Shown piece by piece: positions 8,626-19,243 of a stretch of DNA of 64,000 nt. Origin of the DNA: an uncultured Lachnospiraceae bacterium (GTDB taxonomy: Bacteria > Bacillota > Clostridia > Lachnospirales > Lachnospiraceae). Position numbers and translations under genes: made by a program. How positions within the stretch are numbered: the stretch's first letter is position 1; each line of letters opens with the position of its first letter. Location of the stretch: NCBI GenBank assembly GCA_951800685.1, contig CATOJY010000012.1, positions 1 through 64,000 on the forward strand. The letters run 5' to 3'. The notes below the pieces were generated by a model that worked only from the letters and a program-made list of their open reading frames with translations, searched no databases and was not told the origin of the DNA.

Positions 8626-10191
8626 CTATTCCAACTTATCAGCGCACTTTAAGCGGAAGATACGCTCCAAAGACTCGTCAATTCGTTCCTCAGAAATCGT
8701 TCCATCCTTTACAGCCGCCAAGACCGCTTCATACGCTGCATTGAAATCATCTGGCATAAGAAGCATATCCACACCGGCTTCAATCGCCATCACAGAAGCC
8801 TCCTCCGATGTATAGTACTCCGTAATTGCACTCATATCCAAAGCATCCGTAATGATCACCCCCTGAAAACTAAGCTCATTGCGCAGAATATCCGTAACAA
8901 TTACTTTAGACAGAGAAGAAGGCAACGCTTCCTCATCCACCCCAGATGCAATAATATGACTGACCATAACAAAATCTGCACCTGCATTTATCCCTGCCTG
9001 AAACGGAAGAAATTCATAATTTCTCATCTCATCTAGTGTCTTAGCAGTCTCTACCCTACTCTCATGCATATCCCCTTCTGCGTCTCCTATTCCTGGGAAA
9101 TGCTTCAGACAGGAACTTACTCCCGTCTCTTCTATTCCTTCTACCGTACTGGCCACCATCTCACTCACTGCCTGCGCATCCGAACCAAAAACACGATCTC
9201 CCAATACGCCCTCTTCTGTGTCTGCCGTATCTGCTACCGGCGCAAAATCCAGATTAAATCCAATCTCGTCCAGATATGATCCAATCGCCTTCCCGGCTTC
9301 TTTAGCCTGAGAAACGTCACCAGATGCACCAATCGTAGCCATATCTCCTACCTGCGGCACATCAATCCCACTTTCTGCTACTCTGCTGACAGTACCACCC
9401 TCTTCATCCACTGCCAAGAAGATTGGATATTTGCTCATCGAAATGGTATTGGACAACATTTCTGTTACCTGCTCTTTGTTTAATATATTTTGTTTGAAAT
9501 ATACCAGTCCTCCTACTGCATAAGTATTCAACGCTTCTCGTGTACCATCTCCTGCCTGTGTAACCGTTGATACTCCAGTGATCGCCTCCGGTCTAATAAT
9601 AAACAGCCCTGCTACTTTATCCTCAAGCGGCATCTCGGAAATATACGCGTTTACAATTTCACCCAGATAATCCTCTTCCGGCTCTTCTTCCAACGTTTCT
9701 GGCGTATCAATCACAACATCATGAGCTTCCTGCTCTTCCTGTAATCTTTGCTGTTCTTCCGCCAGACTCCGCTGTTCATCTTCAAGTTTTTTCTGCCTAA
9801 CTACATTGACGATACCTCTTCCAGCCCAAATACAACTTCCAATCACGGCTACTAAGAATACGAGCACAACAGAATATACAATGATCTGATTTCGAATTCT
9901 TCTGCGACGTCTGTAAGCGCGGCGGTCATCTTCCTCCCACTCATCTTCCTCATCATCCTCTATCTCGTCCTCGTCTGGATCATCATCTGCTTCTAGCTCG
10001 TCGTCATCTGCTTCTTCGTCTTCCTCATTATCGTTCTCTATCTCATCCTCATCTGGATCATCGTCATCCTCGTCTGATCCATCATTCAGATCTTCCTCGT
10101 CTATTTCATCCTCTTCTATCTCATCGTCAAATTCTTCATTTTCATATTCATCTTCTGAATACTTCTTTTTTCTGCCGAATAGCTTTCCCAT
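8626..10191 (-). CDS. nagZ: Glycoside hydrolase family 3 beta-N-acetylhexosaminidase-like, membrane-anchored, with hyperacidic N-terminus
   Basis: AVDEEGGTVSR, CLKHFPGIGDAEGDMHESR, GVIITDALDMSAI are NagZ/GH3 motifs; TM IIVYSVVLVFLVAVIGSCIWAG; RBS AGGAGG before ATG at 10191. Confidence 0.85.
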   Translation of the reverse strand: MGKLFGRKKKYSEDEYENEEFDDEIEEDEIDEEDLNDGSDEDDDDPDEDEIENDNEEDEEADDDELEADDDPDEDEIEDDEEDEWEEDDRRAYRRRRRIRNQIIVYSVVLVFLVAVIGSCIWAGRGIVNVVRQKKLEDEQRSLAEEQQRLQEEQEAHDVVIDTPETLEEEPEEDYLGEIVNAYISEMPLEDKVAGLFIIRPEAITGVSTVTQAGDGTREALNTYAVGGLVYFKQNILNKEQVTEMLSNTISMSKYPIFLAVDEEGGTVSRVAESGIDVPQVGDMATIGASGDVSQAKEAGKAIGSYLDEIGFNLDFAPVADTADTEEGVLGDRVFGSDAQAVSEMVASTVEGIEETGVSSCLKHFPGIGDAEGDMHESRVETAKTLDEMRNYEFLPFQAGINAGADFVMVSHIIASGVDEEALPSSLSKVIVTDILRNELSFQGVIITDALDMSAITEYYTSEEASVMAIEAGVDMLLMPDDFNAAYEAVLAAVKDGTISEERIDESLERIFRLKCADKLE

Positions 10192-10294
10192 TATTATCCT
10201 CCTGTTATATAGCACATAACTTCTCAATTCACTATAACTTATTTTCAGAAAATATGCTACCCGATTTTACATTTTTCGATATTCTTTACACAGC

Positions 10295-10333
10295 GAAGCG
10301 GGTACTAATCCTCTGAGAATTAATACCCGCTTC
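10295..10333 (-). terminator. Hairpin terminator of a small transcription unit
   Basis: GAAGCGGGTATTAATT...GATTAGTACCCGCTTC. Confidence 0.65.
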
Positions 10334-10354
10334 TATACTACACTATCCAATGGC

Positions 10355-10465
10355 TTATACCTCCATCTTTTCTCTTTCGTACTCTTTCCACTCTTCTTTC
10401 GTATGCATATACTGTAACGTCTTCTTCTTTTCTTTCTTCTTCTGTGATTCGTTACTTTCTCTCAT
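10355..10465 (-). CDS. candidate Lys/Glu-rich microprotein (36 aa)
   Basis: MRESNESQKKKEKKKTLQYMHTKEEWKEYEREKMEV*, between a consensus promoter and a terminator. The frame is open a further ~11 codons upstream (NDKTRNVVEY) without a canonical start. Confidence 0.4.
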   Translation of the reverse strand: MRESNESQKKKEKKKTLQYMHTKEEWKEYEREKMEV

Positions 10466-10602
10466 GTACTCGACTACGTTTCTTGTTTTGTCATTGGTTC
10501 CTTATTCATTTGTACTTTAAAATGGATGTTAGATTATGTTTTCGGTGGACTATACCTCCTTTTTCTAAGATATCTATCTGAATTTGTTTTGTTTATGATT
10601 TA

Positions 10603-10630
10603 ATTATAACAGCTTATTTTTATTTGTCAA
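10603..10630 (-). promoter_or_regulatory. Consensus sigma-A promoter TTGACA-N16-TATAAT
   Basis: -35 at 10625-10630, -10 at 10603-10608, minus strand. Confidence 0.75.
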
Positions 10631-10841
10631 CACATTTTTTCAAAAAAATTATTATTTTTACAATTTATTTCCAAAAAATGCAAATTATCACATTTTTAAT
10701 TTATTTATCAATTATTTACAGTTATTTCCCATTGTAGAGACCAATAAAACAAAATAACCGACTCGTTGCGGCAAAGTCTCGGTTCCACAACTGCTCGCAG
10801 AATAGCACACCCGGCACAATCTTTTTATATAACGAAGTACC

Positions 10842-11840
10842 CTATTTTATTTTCTCAAGGAACTTCCTGATCGTTTCATAATATATCTCTGGTTCCTTAT
10901 CCTGAGCCTGTGCGTGTCCCGCTTCCTCCACAATTAGCAATTCCTTATAACAGCCTGCTGCTTCATATAGATCCCTCGTCATTTGTACATTGATCATAGC
11001 GTCGTCCTCACCATGGATAAAAAGGGTAGGCACCTGGCTCTCCTTCACAGCATCGATCGCCGACGCATCTTTCAGTTCATATCCGCCTCGCAGCTTAAGT
11101 GCCAGACATGCTGAATCCACTAGCGGAAATGCTGGCAGACTGAACCACTCTGTGATCTTTTCCCCAAACATCGAATAGGCATCCGTATAGGCACAGTCCG
11201 AGATCACTGCAATGATATTATCCGGTAATTCTCTCTCCCCCGTCATCATCAAGGCAGTAGCCGCACCCATAGACTGGCCATGAATCACAATCTCTGCATT
11301 TTGATCCTGCTCCAATATATAAGCAATCCAAAGCATACAGTCATAGTGATCCGTCCACCCCATTCCGATGAAATCCCCCTCGCTTTCACCCTGACAGCGC
11401 AGATCCGGCACAATAACATGATAGCCTTCTTCATGATACCAATATGCAAAAGGATACATTTCTTCTTTCCAGCCTGTATATCCATGTAGTACAAGTACCC
11501 ATCTGTGTCCTTCCTCATCCGCCGGAAATTCCTGTGCTACCAGTCTGTAACCATCTGTACTTATCACAGAAATCTGATACATCTTAGCTGTCTCCAGCCA
11601 CGCATCTGTTGCATTTAAAGCAAGCTGCCGATTCACCTGAATATCTGATGTCTGCACCTGAGCAGCATAACTTTCTTCCGTGATCCGCTCGAAAGCCTCC
11701 AGTTTCTCCATAAAGGAAGGAACCAGCGCAGCACTGACAAGACAATTCACCAGAATAAAATACAGCGTAATAGCCAAACCAATGACTATACCCACCGTAA
11801 TCATGACTTTCTTTCTTCTGGAACTCCCCTCTTTTACCAT
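10842..11840 (-). CDS. alpha/beta hydrolase, membrane-anchored
   Basis: VLHGYTGWKEEMY, IHGQSMGAATALM nucleophile elbow, FIHGEDDAMI, EAGHAQA. Confidence 0.85.
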   Translation of the reverse strand: MVKEGSSRRKKVMITVGIVIGLAITLYFILVNCLVSAALVPSFMEKLEAFERITEESYAAQVQTSDIQVNRQLALNATDAWLETAKMYQISVISTDGYRLVAQEFPADEEGHRWVLVLHGYTGWKEEMYPFAYWYHEEGYHVIVPDLRCQGESEGDFIGMGWTDHYDCMLWIAYILEQDQNAEIVIHGQSMGAATALMMTGERELPDNIIAVISDCAYTDAYSMFGEKITEWFSLPAFPLVDSACLALKLRGGYELKDASAIDAVKESQVPTLFIHGEDDAMINVQMTRDLYEAAGCYKELLIVEEAGHAQAQDKEPEIYYETIRKFLEKIK

Positions 11841-12110
11841 AGACACTCTTTCCTTACTATGTATTGGAAGTGTCATAAGTTTCCCCAAAACATTCTAGGC
11901 TTTACTTTCACTTCACAATTTTATTTTACCTTAAACTATCTCGCAATTCCACCATATATCTTTTATTTGTCTTTGCCATTTTATACCAACACTACAATAT
12001 GTTCCCAATTCTGATAAATTAACTCTATCCAATATACATTAACAAATATTATGTGATTATCACAAAATCCCATAAAACACAGCGCGGTTATTTCTCACCC
12101 TTAATGCGAA

Positions 12111-12147
12111 AAAAGAGACAGACCCGCTTCTATGCAGTCCGCCTCTC
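12111..12147 (-). terminator. Terminator after aspartate kinase
   Basis: Minus strand AGAGGCGGACTGC...GGTCTGTCTCTTTTTT. Confidence 0.6.
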
Positions 12148-12210
12148 TATTCCACTTCTTTTCCTTTAACCATCTCTTATTGGCCTGTATCTCATATATC
12201 CAAAACAGCG

Positions 12211-13530
12211 TTATATCTGCATCAATACAAAGATATCATAAATTGCCTTAATCGCAGTCTCAAAGTCTGCATTGGACACGCCAATAATAATATTTAGCTC
12301 ACTGGACCCCTGGTCAATCATCTTAACATTGACATTCGCATGTGCAAGGGCTGAGAAAATTCTTCCTGCTGTACCACGGGTTGACTTCATACCCCGTCCC
12401 ACAACAGCGATCAGTGCAAAATCCCCTTCAATGTCAATATGATCTGGATCTGCCAGCCTGTGAATCGCCGACACGACTCTCTGCTCCTTATGCATAAACT
12501 CATCCTGATGTACAAACACTGTCATCGTGTCAATACCTGATGGTACATGTTCGAAGGAAATGCCATTCTCCTCAAAAGCCTGCAGTACTTTACGTCCAAA
12601 TCCGATTTCAGAATTCATCATATCCTTATCAATGTTCACAGCACAGAAACCCTTTTTCCCTGCTATGCCCGTGATAACATATTTCGATTTCTGGCATGTA
12701 CTTTCCACAATCCAGGTTCCATTATCATTCGGTGCGTTGGTGTTACGTATATTAATCGGAATTCCTTCACATCTGACTGGAAAAATCGACTCTTCGTGTA
12801 ATACAGATGCTCCCATATATGCCAGCTCCCGCAGTTCCTTATAAGTGATCGTATCAATCCCTTCTGGCTTATAGATGATCCTCGGATCTGCAATCAAGAA
12901 CCCGGATACATCCGTCCAATTCTCATACACATTCGCTTTGATCGCCCGCGCTACAATAGATCCCGTGATGTCAGATCCTCCTCTTGAAAAGGTCTTTACC
13001 GTACCGTCTGCATACGCACCGTAGAATCCGGGAATGACCGCAGCATCTAATCCCTCCAGTCTTTCTCTCATCTTTCTGTTAGTGACTTCCACATTATACT
13101 CGCCGTTTTCTTCAAAAAGGATCACCTCAGCAGCATCTACAAATACAAATCCAAGATACTCCGCCATAATGATACCATTGAGATACTCTCCTCTGGAAGC
13201 TGCATAGTTACTGCCTGCCTTATTCTTAAAGTTGTTCTCGATCGTCTTAAACTCTTCTTCAAGAGAGAGCTTTAAACCCAATCCATCGATGATCTCTTGG
13301 TATCTGTCTTTGATCGCCTTAAGCTGACTACTGAAATCCTTTCCAGCCTCTGCCAAATCATAGCAGGCATACAGCATATCCGTTACTTTCGTATCATCCG
13401 CATATCTTTTTCCTGGTGCAGACGGAACGACAAATCTGCGCTCCTTGTCTGCATGGATAATGTCCCCAACCTTTTTAAACTGTTCTGCGCTGGCCAGCGA
13501 ACTGCCGCCAAACTTTACTACTTTTTTCAT
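12211..13530 (-). CDS. lysC: aspartate kinase
   Basis: MKKVVKFGGSSLASAEQFKKV; FSRGGSDITGSIVARA; C-terminal ACT-like regions. Confidence 0.93.
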   Translation of the reverse strand: MKKVVKFGGSSLASAEQFKKVGDIIHADKERRFVVPSAPGKRYADDTKVTDMLYACYDLAEAGKDFSSQLKAIKDRYQEIIDGLGLKLSLEEEFKTIENNFKNKAGSNYAASRGEYLNGIIMAEYLGFVFVDAAEVILFEENGEYNVEVTNRKMRERLEGLDAAVIPGFYGAYADGTVKTFSRGGSDITGSIVARAIKANVYENWTDVSGFLIADPRIIYKPEGIDTITYKELRELAYMGASVLHEESIFPVRCEGIPINIRNTNAPNDNGTWIVESTCQKSKYVITGIAGKKGFCAVNIDKDMMNSEIGFGRKVLQAFEENGISFEHVPSGIDTMTVFVHQDEFMHKEQRVVSAIHRLADPDHIDIEGDFALIAVVGRGMKSTRGTAGRIFSALAHANVNVKMIDQGSSELNIIIGVSNADFETAIKAIYDIFVLMQI

Positions 13531-13586
13531 ATCCTGCTCCTCTGAATTGAAATACTCATTGCTATGATATCTTATTTTCGCTTCTT

Positions 13587-14795
13587 TCACGCACTGAAAA
13601 TGCGGATCCGGTTAATGCAGCCGCCAATCTTTTCAATTTTATCGTTAAATTCCTGCTCCGTCATCATCTGGGTCATAAACGCAAATTCTTCCGTAATTCC
13701 CACATTCACCTCAGCCAGAGAACCAAAGATTTCCATTGCCGCCTCTTTCTGTACACTGCCTACCCTGACAAAAAACTTTCTTTGATCTTCCTTAATGTCA
13801 GCAACCCGAACATTGTCATTTTCCCAGAAGCACATAATCGTTTTGCCTGGATGTCTTGCACAATCCACAACATCGGATACTACCGCACTGGCCGTCGGAA
13901 GCTTGCCGGCACCCCGGCCGTAATACATAGAATCTCCCAGCATGTTACCATGTACATAAATTGCATTGAAGACGCCGCTCACGCTGTAGAGCGGATGGGA
14001 TTTGGATATCATAAAAGGCGCAACCATCGCAAAAAAACCTTCTTCTTTATCCCTGCTCATCGCCAAAAGCTTTATAGATTTGCCCATCTGCTTTGCATAT
14101 AAAAAATCTGCCGCTGATATCTTCGTGATGCCCTCGGTGTAGATTTCTTCATAACTGACATTCTTTCCACACATCAACGAAGAAAGAATAGCAATTTTAC
14201 GGCAAGCATCATATCCTTCCACATCCGCTTCTGGATTCCGCTCAGCATAGCCTTTCTCCTGCGCTTCTTTCAGGACATCCGCAAAATCTGCCCCTTCTTT
14301 ATCCATCTTAGTTAAAATATAGTTGGTTGTGCCATTTAAAATACCTGTAATAGAGTCAATCTTCTCCGCCGTCAACGAATAATTCAATGGACGAATGATC
14401 GGTATACCGCCGCCCACACTCGCCTCAAACAGATAATTACAATGATTCTCTCTGGCAATCTCTATAAGCTCCGGTCCATAACTCGCTACCAGCTCTTTAT
14501 TGGAAGTACATACACTTTTACCTGAGAGCAGCGCCTGCTTAGAGAATTCATAGGCTGGATGGAGTCCTCCCATTGTCTCGCAAATCACGGTTACTTCCGG
14601 ATCATTCATAATAATATTGAAATCATGAACTATCTTATTCTCATATGGATCCCCAGGGAAATCCCTCAAATCCAGAATATACTTGATATTGAGCTTAGCC
14701 GCCGCCCTCTTATCGATCGCAGTCTTGTTCGTCTCGATCACCTCAACGACACCGCTCCCCACTGTTCCGTATCCTAATACTGCTACATGAATCAT
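13587..14795 (-). CDS. hom: homoserine dehydrogenase
   Basis: VAVLGYGTVGSGVVEVI; GGGIPIIRPL; GILNGTTNYILTKM; C-terminal ACT domain. Confidence 0.95.
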   Translation of the reverse strand: MIHVAVLGYGTVGSGVVEVIETNKTAIDKRAAAKLNIKYILDLRDFPGDPYENKIVHDFNIIMNDPEVTVICETMGGLHPAYEFSKQALLSGKSVCTSNKELVASYGPELIEIARENHCNYLFEASVGGGIPIIRPLNYSLTAEKIDSITGILNGTTNYILTKMDKEGADFADVLKEAQEKGYAERNPEADVEGYDACRKIAILSSLMCGKNVSYEEIYTEGITKISAADFLYAKQMGKSIKLLAMSRDKEEGFFAMVAPFMISKSHPLYSVSGVFNAIYVHGNMLGDSMYYGRGAGKLPTASAVVSDVVDCARHPGKTIMCFWENDNVRVADIKEDQRKFFVRVGSVQKEAAMEIFGSLAEVNVGITEEFAFMTQMMTEQEFNDKIEKIGGCINRIRIFSA

Positions 14796-14852
14796 ACCGC
14801 TGCTCCTTCCTTAATCCCTCATTGTATCGTATCTATCTTGTCCTACCGCAGA

Positions 14853-14927
14853 CTTCCCGTGCATATTGCAAACCCACTTATCATCCTGCCTAAATAAAAA
14901 ATCGAAAAAGCTTTGTTTTTCAATCTA
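14853..14927 (+). repeat. Dispersed hairpin repeat, copy A (degenerate), in tandem with copy B
   Basis: CCCGTGCATATTGCAAACCCACTTATCATCCTGCCTAAATAAAAAATCGAAAAAGCTTTG...TTTCAATCTA. Confidence 0.8.
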
Positions 14928-14999
14928 TCCCCGTGCATATCGCAAGCCCGCTTGCGATACTGCTTAAATAGAAAATTGAATAAGCTTTTTTTCAATCTA
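14928..14999 (+). repeat. Dispersed hairpin repeat, copy B
   Basis: CCCCGTGCATATCGCAAGCCCGCTTGCGATACTGCTTAAATAGAAAATTGAATAAGCTTTTTTTCAATCTA; ends on the pheB stop codon. Confidence 0.85.
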
Positions 15000-15440
15000 C
15001 TCTCTTGCAAGGATCTTCACATTATGAACTCCTAACTTCCTCTCCATAGCTTCGATCATCTCCGAGATGTCTCCTGTTGTTGGCAGCACCTGTACACTGA
15101 GACTCAGAGAAGCCACGCCATTGATCGGAATACTCTGATGGATTGTCAGAATATTCGCTCCATAGTCCGCCACAATTTTTAACACATCCGACAGAAGACC
15201 CGTCTCATCATCCATTTGAAAAGTGAGCGTAATCGTTGTCCCCTGCGAGTTTTCATGAAAAGGGAAAATATCATCTTTATATTTATAGAAGGAACTCCGA
15301 CTGATTCCTACATCTTCGACTGCTTCTTGTACAGATCCTGCCCTTCCGGACTCCACCAGCCGCTTTGCTTCCACTACCTTGAGAAGGACCTCTGGAACAG
15401 CTTTCTGCCTCACTACAAAATAGCCGCTTTTTTCCCACAT
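14997..15440 (-). CDS. pheB: ACT domain-containing protein (PheB/UPF0735)
   Basis: YFVVRQKAVPEVLLKVVEAKRLVESG...GISRSSFYKYKDDIFPF plus a C-terminal ACT domain. Confidence 0.88.
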   Translation of the reverse strand: MWEKSGYFVVRQKAVPEVLLKVVEAKRLVESGRAGSVQEAVEDVGISRSSFYKYKDDIFPFHENSQGTTITLTFQMDDETGLLSDVLKIVADYGANILTIHQSIPINGVASLSLSVQVLPTTGDISEMIEAMERKLGVHNVKILARE

Positions 15441-15642
15441 ATTACAATCATACCTCTCTGCATTACTCTGTTATCTGTTCGTCCCGGTATTTGTTGCTCT
15501 CTGCATGTCCTTTTTGTGCGGACACTTGTTTTTATCTGTCCTTATATTGAAGACATTTGTCTGCCAACGAAAGATATTCTAGCATAACTGACTAATAAAG
15601 GCAAGCAGTTTTTGTGAAAAAGAGCGAAAAAGGAAAAATCGA

Positions 15643-15669
15643 AGGGGCAAACCATCAATGCCTGCCCCT
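15643..15669 (-). terminator. Terminator after glyA
   Basis: Minus strand AGGGGCA...TGCCCCTTCGATTTTTCC. Confidence 0.65.
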
Positions 15670-15784
15670 CCTACCACATTATATTTTTACAGACCCCCTC
15701 CAGTATCTCATCGCGATATCTCAGAGCAGAACAGAGAATGTCCCCTTCCAAGCATCCACCAAAGAAGATTGTTTACGAATTGTA

Positions 15785-17023
15785 CTAGATCAGCGGGTAT
15801 TTGTCTGTAAGCGTCTTTACGATCGCCTGCGCTTTCTCGATTCCAGCTTCACCCTCTTTGATAACAATAGCGACAGCTTCTGCAACCTGATCCATGTCTT
15901 CCGTATTCAGACCACGTGATGTCGCCGCTGGTGTTCCAAGTCGGATACCGCTTGTGACAAAAGGAGACTTAGGATCATTCGGAATCGTGTTCTTATTCGC
16001 TGTAATATGCGCCTCATCCAGAAGCTTCTCCAGCGCCTTACCTGTTACGTTATAGGCAGTCAGATCAACCAGCATCAAATGATTATCTGTACCGTCTGAA
16101 ACAATCTTAATATCTCTCTTCTGCAATCCCTTACAGAGTGCCTGTGCATTGTCAATCACACCCTGCTGGTACTCCTTGAAAGAAGGATCCAGCGCTTCCT
16201 TGAAGCAGACAGCCTTCGCCGCGATCACATGCATCAGCGGCCCCCCCTGTGTACCGGGGAATATAGCTTTGTTGAAATTATATTTATCTGCCACTTCCTG
16301 GCTGGACATGATCATACCGCCGCGGGGACCGCGAAGCGTCTTGTGCGTCGTGGTCGTAGTCGCATGAGCGTAAGGGATCGGACTCGGATGCAGTCCAGCT
16401 GCTACAAGCCCTGCAATGTGAGCGATGTCTACCATGAGTACAGCATCCACTTCATCGGCAATTTCTCTAAATTTCTTAAAATCAATGGTCCGTGCATAAG
16501 CGGAAGCTCCTGCCACGATCATCTTCGGCTTACATTCCAACGCGATCTTTCGCACATTATCATAATCAAGAAATCCTTCATCATTGACGCCGTAAGGCAC
16601 ACAGTTAAAATATTTACCAGACAAATTCACTGGTGAACCGTGAGACAGATGGCCGCCGTGATCAAGATTCATCCCCATAAAAGTATCGCCTGGCTCCATT
16701 ACGGCAAAAAAGACCGCCATGTTAGCCTGTGCGCCCGAATGCGGCTGTACATTAACATATTCACATCCAAATAATTGCTTTGCCCTGTCTCTTGCCAGAT
16801 CTTCTACTACATCTACGCACTCACAGCCGCCATAGTATCTCTTGCCTGGATAACCTTCTGCATATTTGTTCGTCAACGGACTTCCCATAGCTGCCATAAC
16901 AGCTTTGCTCACCCAGTTCTCCGAAGCAATCAGCTCGATATGGGAATTTTGACGCTGTTCCTCCGCCTCGATCGCCTGTGCAATCTCCGGATCTGTCCTC
17001 CTTACTTCATCCAATGAATACAT
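15785..17023 (-). CDS. glyA: serine hydroxymethyltransferase
   Basis: [29 protein letters not shown]; start MYSLDEV at 17023. Confidence 0.96.
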   Translation of the reverse strand: MYSLDEVRRTDPEIAQAIEAEEQRQNSHIELIASENWVSKAVMAAMGSPLTNKYAEGYPGKRYYGGCECVDVVEDLARDRAKQLFGCEYVNVQPHSGAQANMAVFFAVMEPGDTFMGMNLDHGGHLSHGSPVNLSGKYFNCVPYGVNDEGFLDYDNVRKIALECKPKMIVAGASAYARTIDFKKFREIADEVDAVLMVDIAHIAGLVAAGLHPSPIPYAHATTTTTHKTLRGPRGGMIMSSQEVADKYNFNKAIFPGTQGGPLMHVIAAKAVCFKEALDPSFKEYQQGVIDNAQALCKGLQKRDIKIVSDGTDNHLMLVDLTAYNVTGKALEKLLDEAHITANKNTIPNDPKSPFVTSGIRLGTPAATSRGLNTEDMDQVAEAVAIVIKEGEAGIEKAQAIVKTLTDKYPLI

Positions 17024-17304
17024 TCCTTGTTCCTGCCTTTCCTTAATCCAATTATCATACTTGTGACATAAGCTTAAAATAATGCATAAAACCGGTATAA
17101 GTATATCACAAGCTCCATTTGGGACGCAACAGCATGTTTCGAAAAATACCAATGGGCAGAAGTCCTAAAAACATGATATACTTTTCTTATCCAGCATACT
17201 ATACCTATATATCTATATGCTGATATACCCTTATTACAATATATCTATATTACGATATATTCATACTACATACCCAATACTACAGACAAGGAATTATAAC
17301 GCCT

Positions 17305-18261
17305 ATGTATCACATTATCATGAACCCGACTTCCAAATCCGGCAGAGGATTATCTATATGGCAGACCTTAAAGCCTGTCTTGTCTGAAAGAAACATTTCT
17401 TATGTATTGCACGAATCCACCTGTCCAGGGGATGTGACAGAGTTGACGCGCCAAATCACTTCTACAGGACAGAAAGTCGATCTGATCCTGCTGGGCGGTG
17501 ACGGCACTGTCAATGAAGCTTTACAGGGAATTACAGATTTTGACAACATAAGTATTGGTTATATCCCTACCGGATCCAGCAATGATCTTGCCAGAGCACT
17601 CAAGCTTGAGCCCCATCCAGTTGAATTGCTCTCAAGGATTCTAGAGGGTACCCATGTCCACATGGTCGATCTAGGAATTCTAACTTATAAAAGCAATTCC
17701 GAAGAAACATCCAGACTTCATCACCGGCCTACATATAAGAGCCGGTACTTTATCGTCAGCAGCGGCATAGGCTTCGATGCTGCTGTCTGTAAAGAAGCCT
17801 TATCTTCTCCTATTAAAGATACATTAAACAAACTTAAGCTTGGCAAACTGACTTATCTGTGCATAGCACTCAAGCAATTGTTTACCGCCAAAGCTATATC
17901 CTGTAAGCTGACATTAGACGGTTCCAGATCTATTTTTGTACCCAAACTGCTTTTCAGCACCTTTATGAACCATCCCTATGAAGGTGGCGGTTTCTGTTTC
18001 TGCCCACAAGCAGATAACAGTGATGGCCTCCTTGATCTGTGTGTTGTTGGCGATCTCTCCAAACTGCTTATCCTTTTCGCATTGCCCACAGCATTCTTCG
18101 GCAAACATTACATTTTCCCGAAAATTGACCACTATACCGCTTCCTCTATCCATCTGCAGACATCTGCACCACTGTGGATACATACGGATGGAGAAGTATC
18201 GACTAAATCCGACCAGATCAGCATTTCCTGTCTGAAACAGAGAATCCGTTTTCTGGTATAA
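17305..18261 (+). CDS. diacylglycerol/lipid kinase family protein
   Basis: IMNPTSKSGRG, LLGGDGTVNEALQG, GYIPTGSSNDLARAL. Confidence 0.9.
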   Translation: MYHIIMNPTSKSGRGLSIWQTLKPVLSERNISYVLHESTCPGDVTELTRQITSTGQKVDLILLGGDGTVNEALQGITDFDNISIGYIPTGSSNDLARALKLEPHPVELLSRILEGTHVHMVDLGILTYKSNSEETSRLHHRPTYKSRYFIVSSGIGFDAAVCKEALSSPIKDTLNKLKLGKLTYLCIALKQLFTAKAISCKLTLDGSRSIFVPKLLFSTFMNHPYEGGGFCFCPQADNSDGLLDLCVVGDLSKLLILFALPTAFFGKHYIFPKIDHYTASSIHLQTSAPLWIHTDGEVSTKSDQISISCLKQRIRFLV

Positions 18262-18426
18262 TCAGCATGTTGGACACTTTTTCATGAAAAATTAAGAAAT
18301 ATTTATGGAAATCTTATTTTGACTTTTTATCCTAATCTGCTATGATATCTTCTATGAACTGACCACATACCATATGGGAACGGTTTATCATGCAGCTATC
18401 AATCAGACAAATGGGGAATTGTCATC

Positions 18427-19173
18427 ATGGAAAAATTTCGTCAAAAATATCAGAAAACAATACAGGCGTCCGCCTTTTTAAAGAAATGTGATCCGCTTGT
18501 CCAGCTCTTTCTTAAATACCGGCACGCGTTGCCTTTGATCATATATGGGATTATCTATCTCTCGTGGTTTGGTCACCTGGAACGCACAGTGACAAGTCAT
18601 TACCGGGTCATTCACGTAGCCTTTGATGACTATATTCCGTTTTGTGAAATATTTGTCCTTCCTTATTTGCTCTGGTTCGCTTATGTGGCAGTGGTTGTAA
18701 TGTACTTCTTTTTCCGCGACAAGGACGATTATTTCAAAACCTGTACTTTTTTGTTCACTGGAATGACTATCTTTCTTCTGGTATCCACACTCTGGCCTAA
18801 TGGTCATCATTTGAGACCTTATATCATGCCACGGGACAACATCTTTACACAGATGGTAGCGGCGCTCTACAGAGCAGATACCCCTACTAATTTATGGCCC
18901 AGCATTCATGTATATAATTCTCTCGGATGCCACATAGCCATAATGAAGAGCCAACAGTTAAGGAAATATACAGGTATCCGTATTGGTTCCTTGATCCTGT
19001 GTGTGTCGATCATCCTGTCGACTGTATTCATCAAGCAGCATTCTCTGTTCGATGTAATGACTGCTTTCATCATGGCTGCTGTCATGTATGGTGTCGTGTA
19101 CCGTTTTGATGTAGTGCTTCACTTCTATCGAAACACACTGGGTCGCATAAAACGCAAGCCTAAAGTAGGTTAA
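18427..19173 (+). CDS. PAP2-superfamily membrane phosphatase
   Basis: Multiple TM segments; PSIHVYNSLG and KQHSLFDV motifs. Confidence 0.8.
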   Translation: MEKFRQKYQKTIQASAFLKKCDPLVQLFLKYRHALPLIIYGIIYLSWFGHLERTVTSHYRVIHVAFDDYIPFCEIFVLPYLLWFAYVAVVVMYFFFRDKDDYFKTCTFLFTGMTIFLLVSTLWPNGHHLRPYIMPRDNIFTQMVAALYRADTPTNLWPSIHVYNSLGCHIAIMKSQQLRKYTGIRIGSLILCVSIILSTVFIKQHSLFDVMTAFIMAAVMYGVVYRFDVVLHFYRNTLGRIKRKPKVG

Positions 19174-19176
19174 ACG

Positions 19177-19236
19177 ATCTCCCGTCAGTCTGGACGCCGT
19201 TAGGAATTATTCCACCGTCTCCTGGCTGACGGGATC
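19177..19236. terminator. Hairpin between convergent genes
   Basis: CCCGTCAG...CTGACGGG. Confidence 0.55.
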
Positions 19237-19243
19237 TCTTATA

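Noticed and set aside
9880-10120. Short-period repeats resembling a small array
   Set aside because: They are codon-level repeats encoding an acidic tract, not CRISPR repeats; there are no regular spacers.
10740-10820. Repetitive-looking segment near the hydrolase 3' end as a riboswitch
   Set aside because: No recognisable riboswitch core, and it lies downstream of the gene rather than upstream.
15440-15560. Mutually exclusive GGACA/TGTCC/GGACA stems upstream of pheB-hom as an attenuator
   Set aside because: Stems are only 5 bp and there is no T-box or leader-peptide signature.
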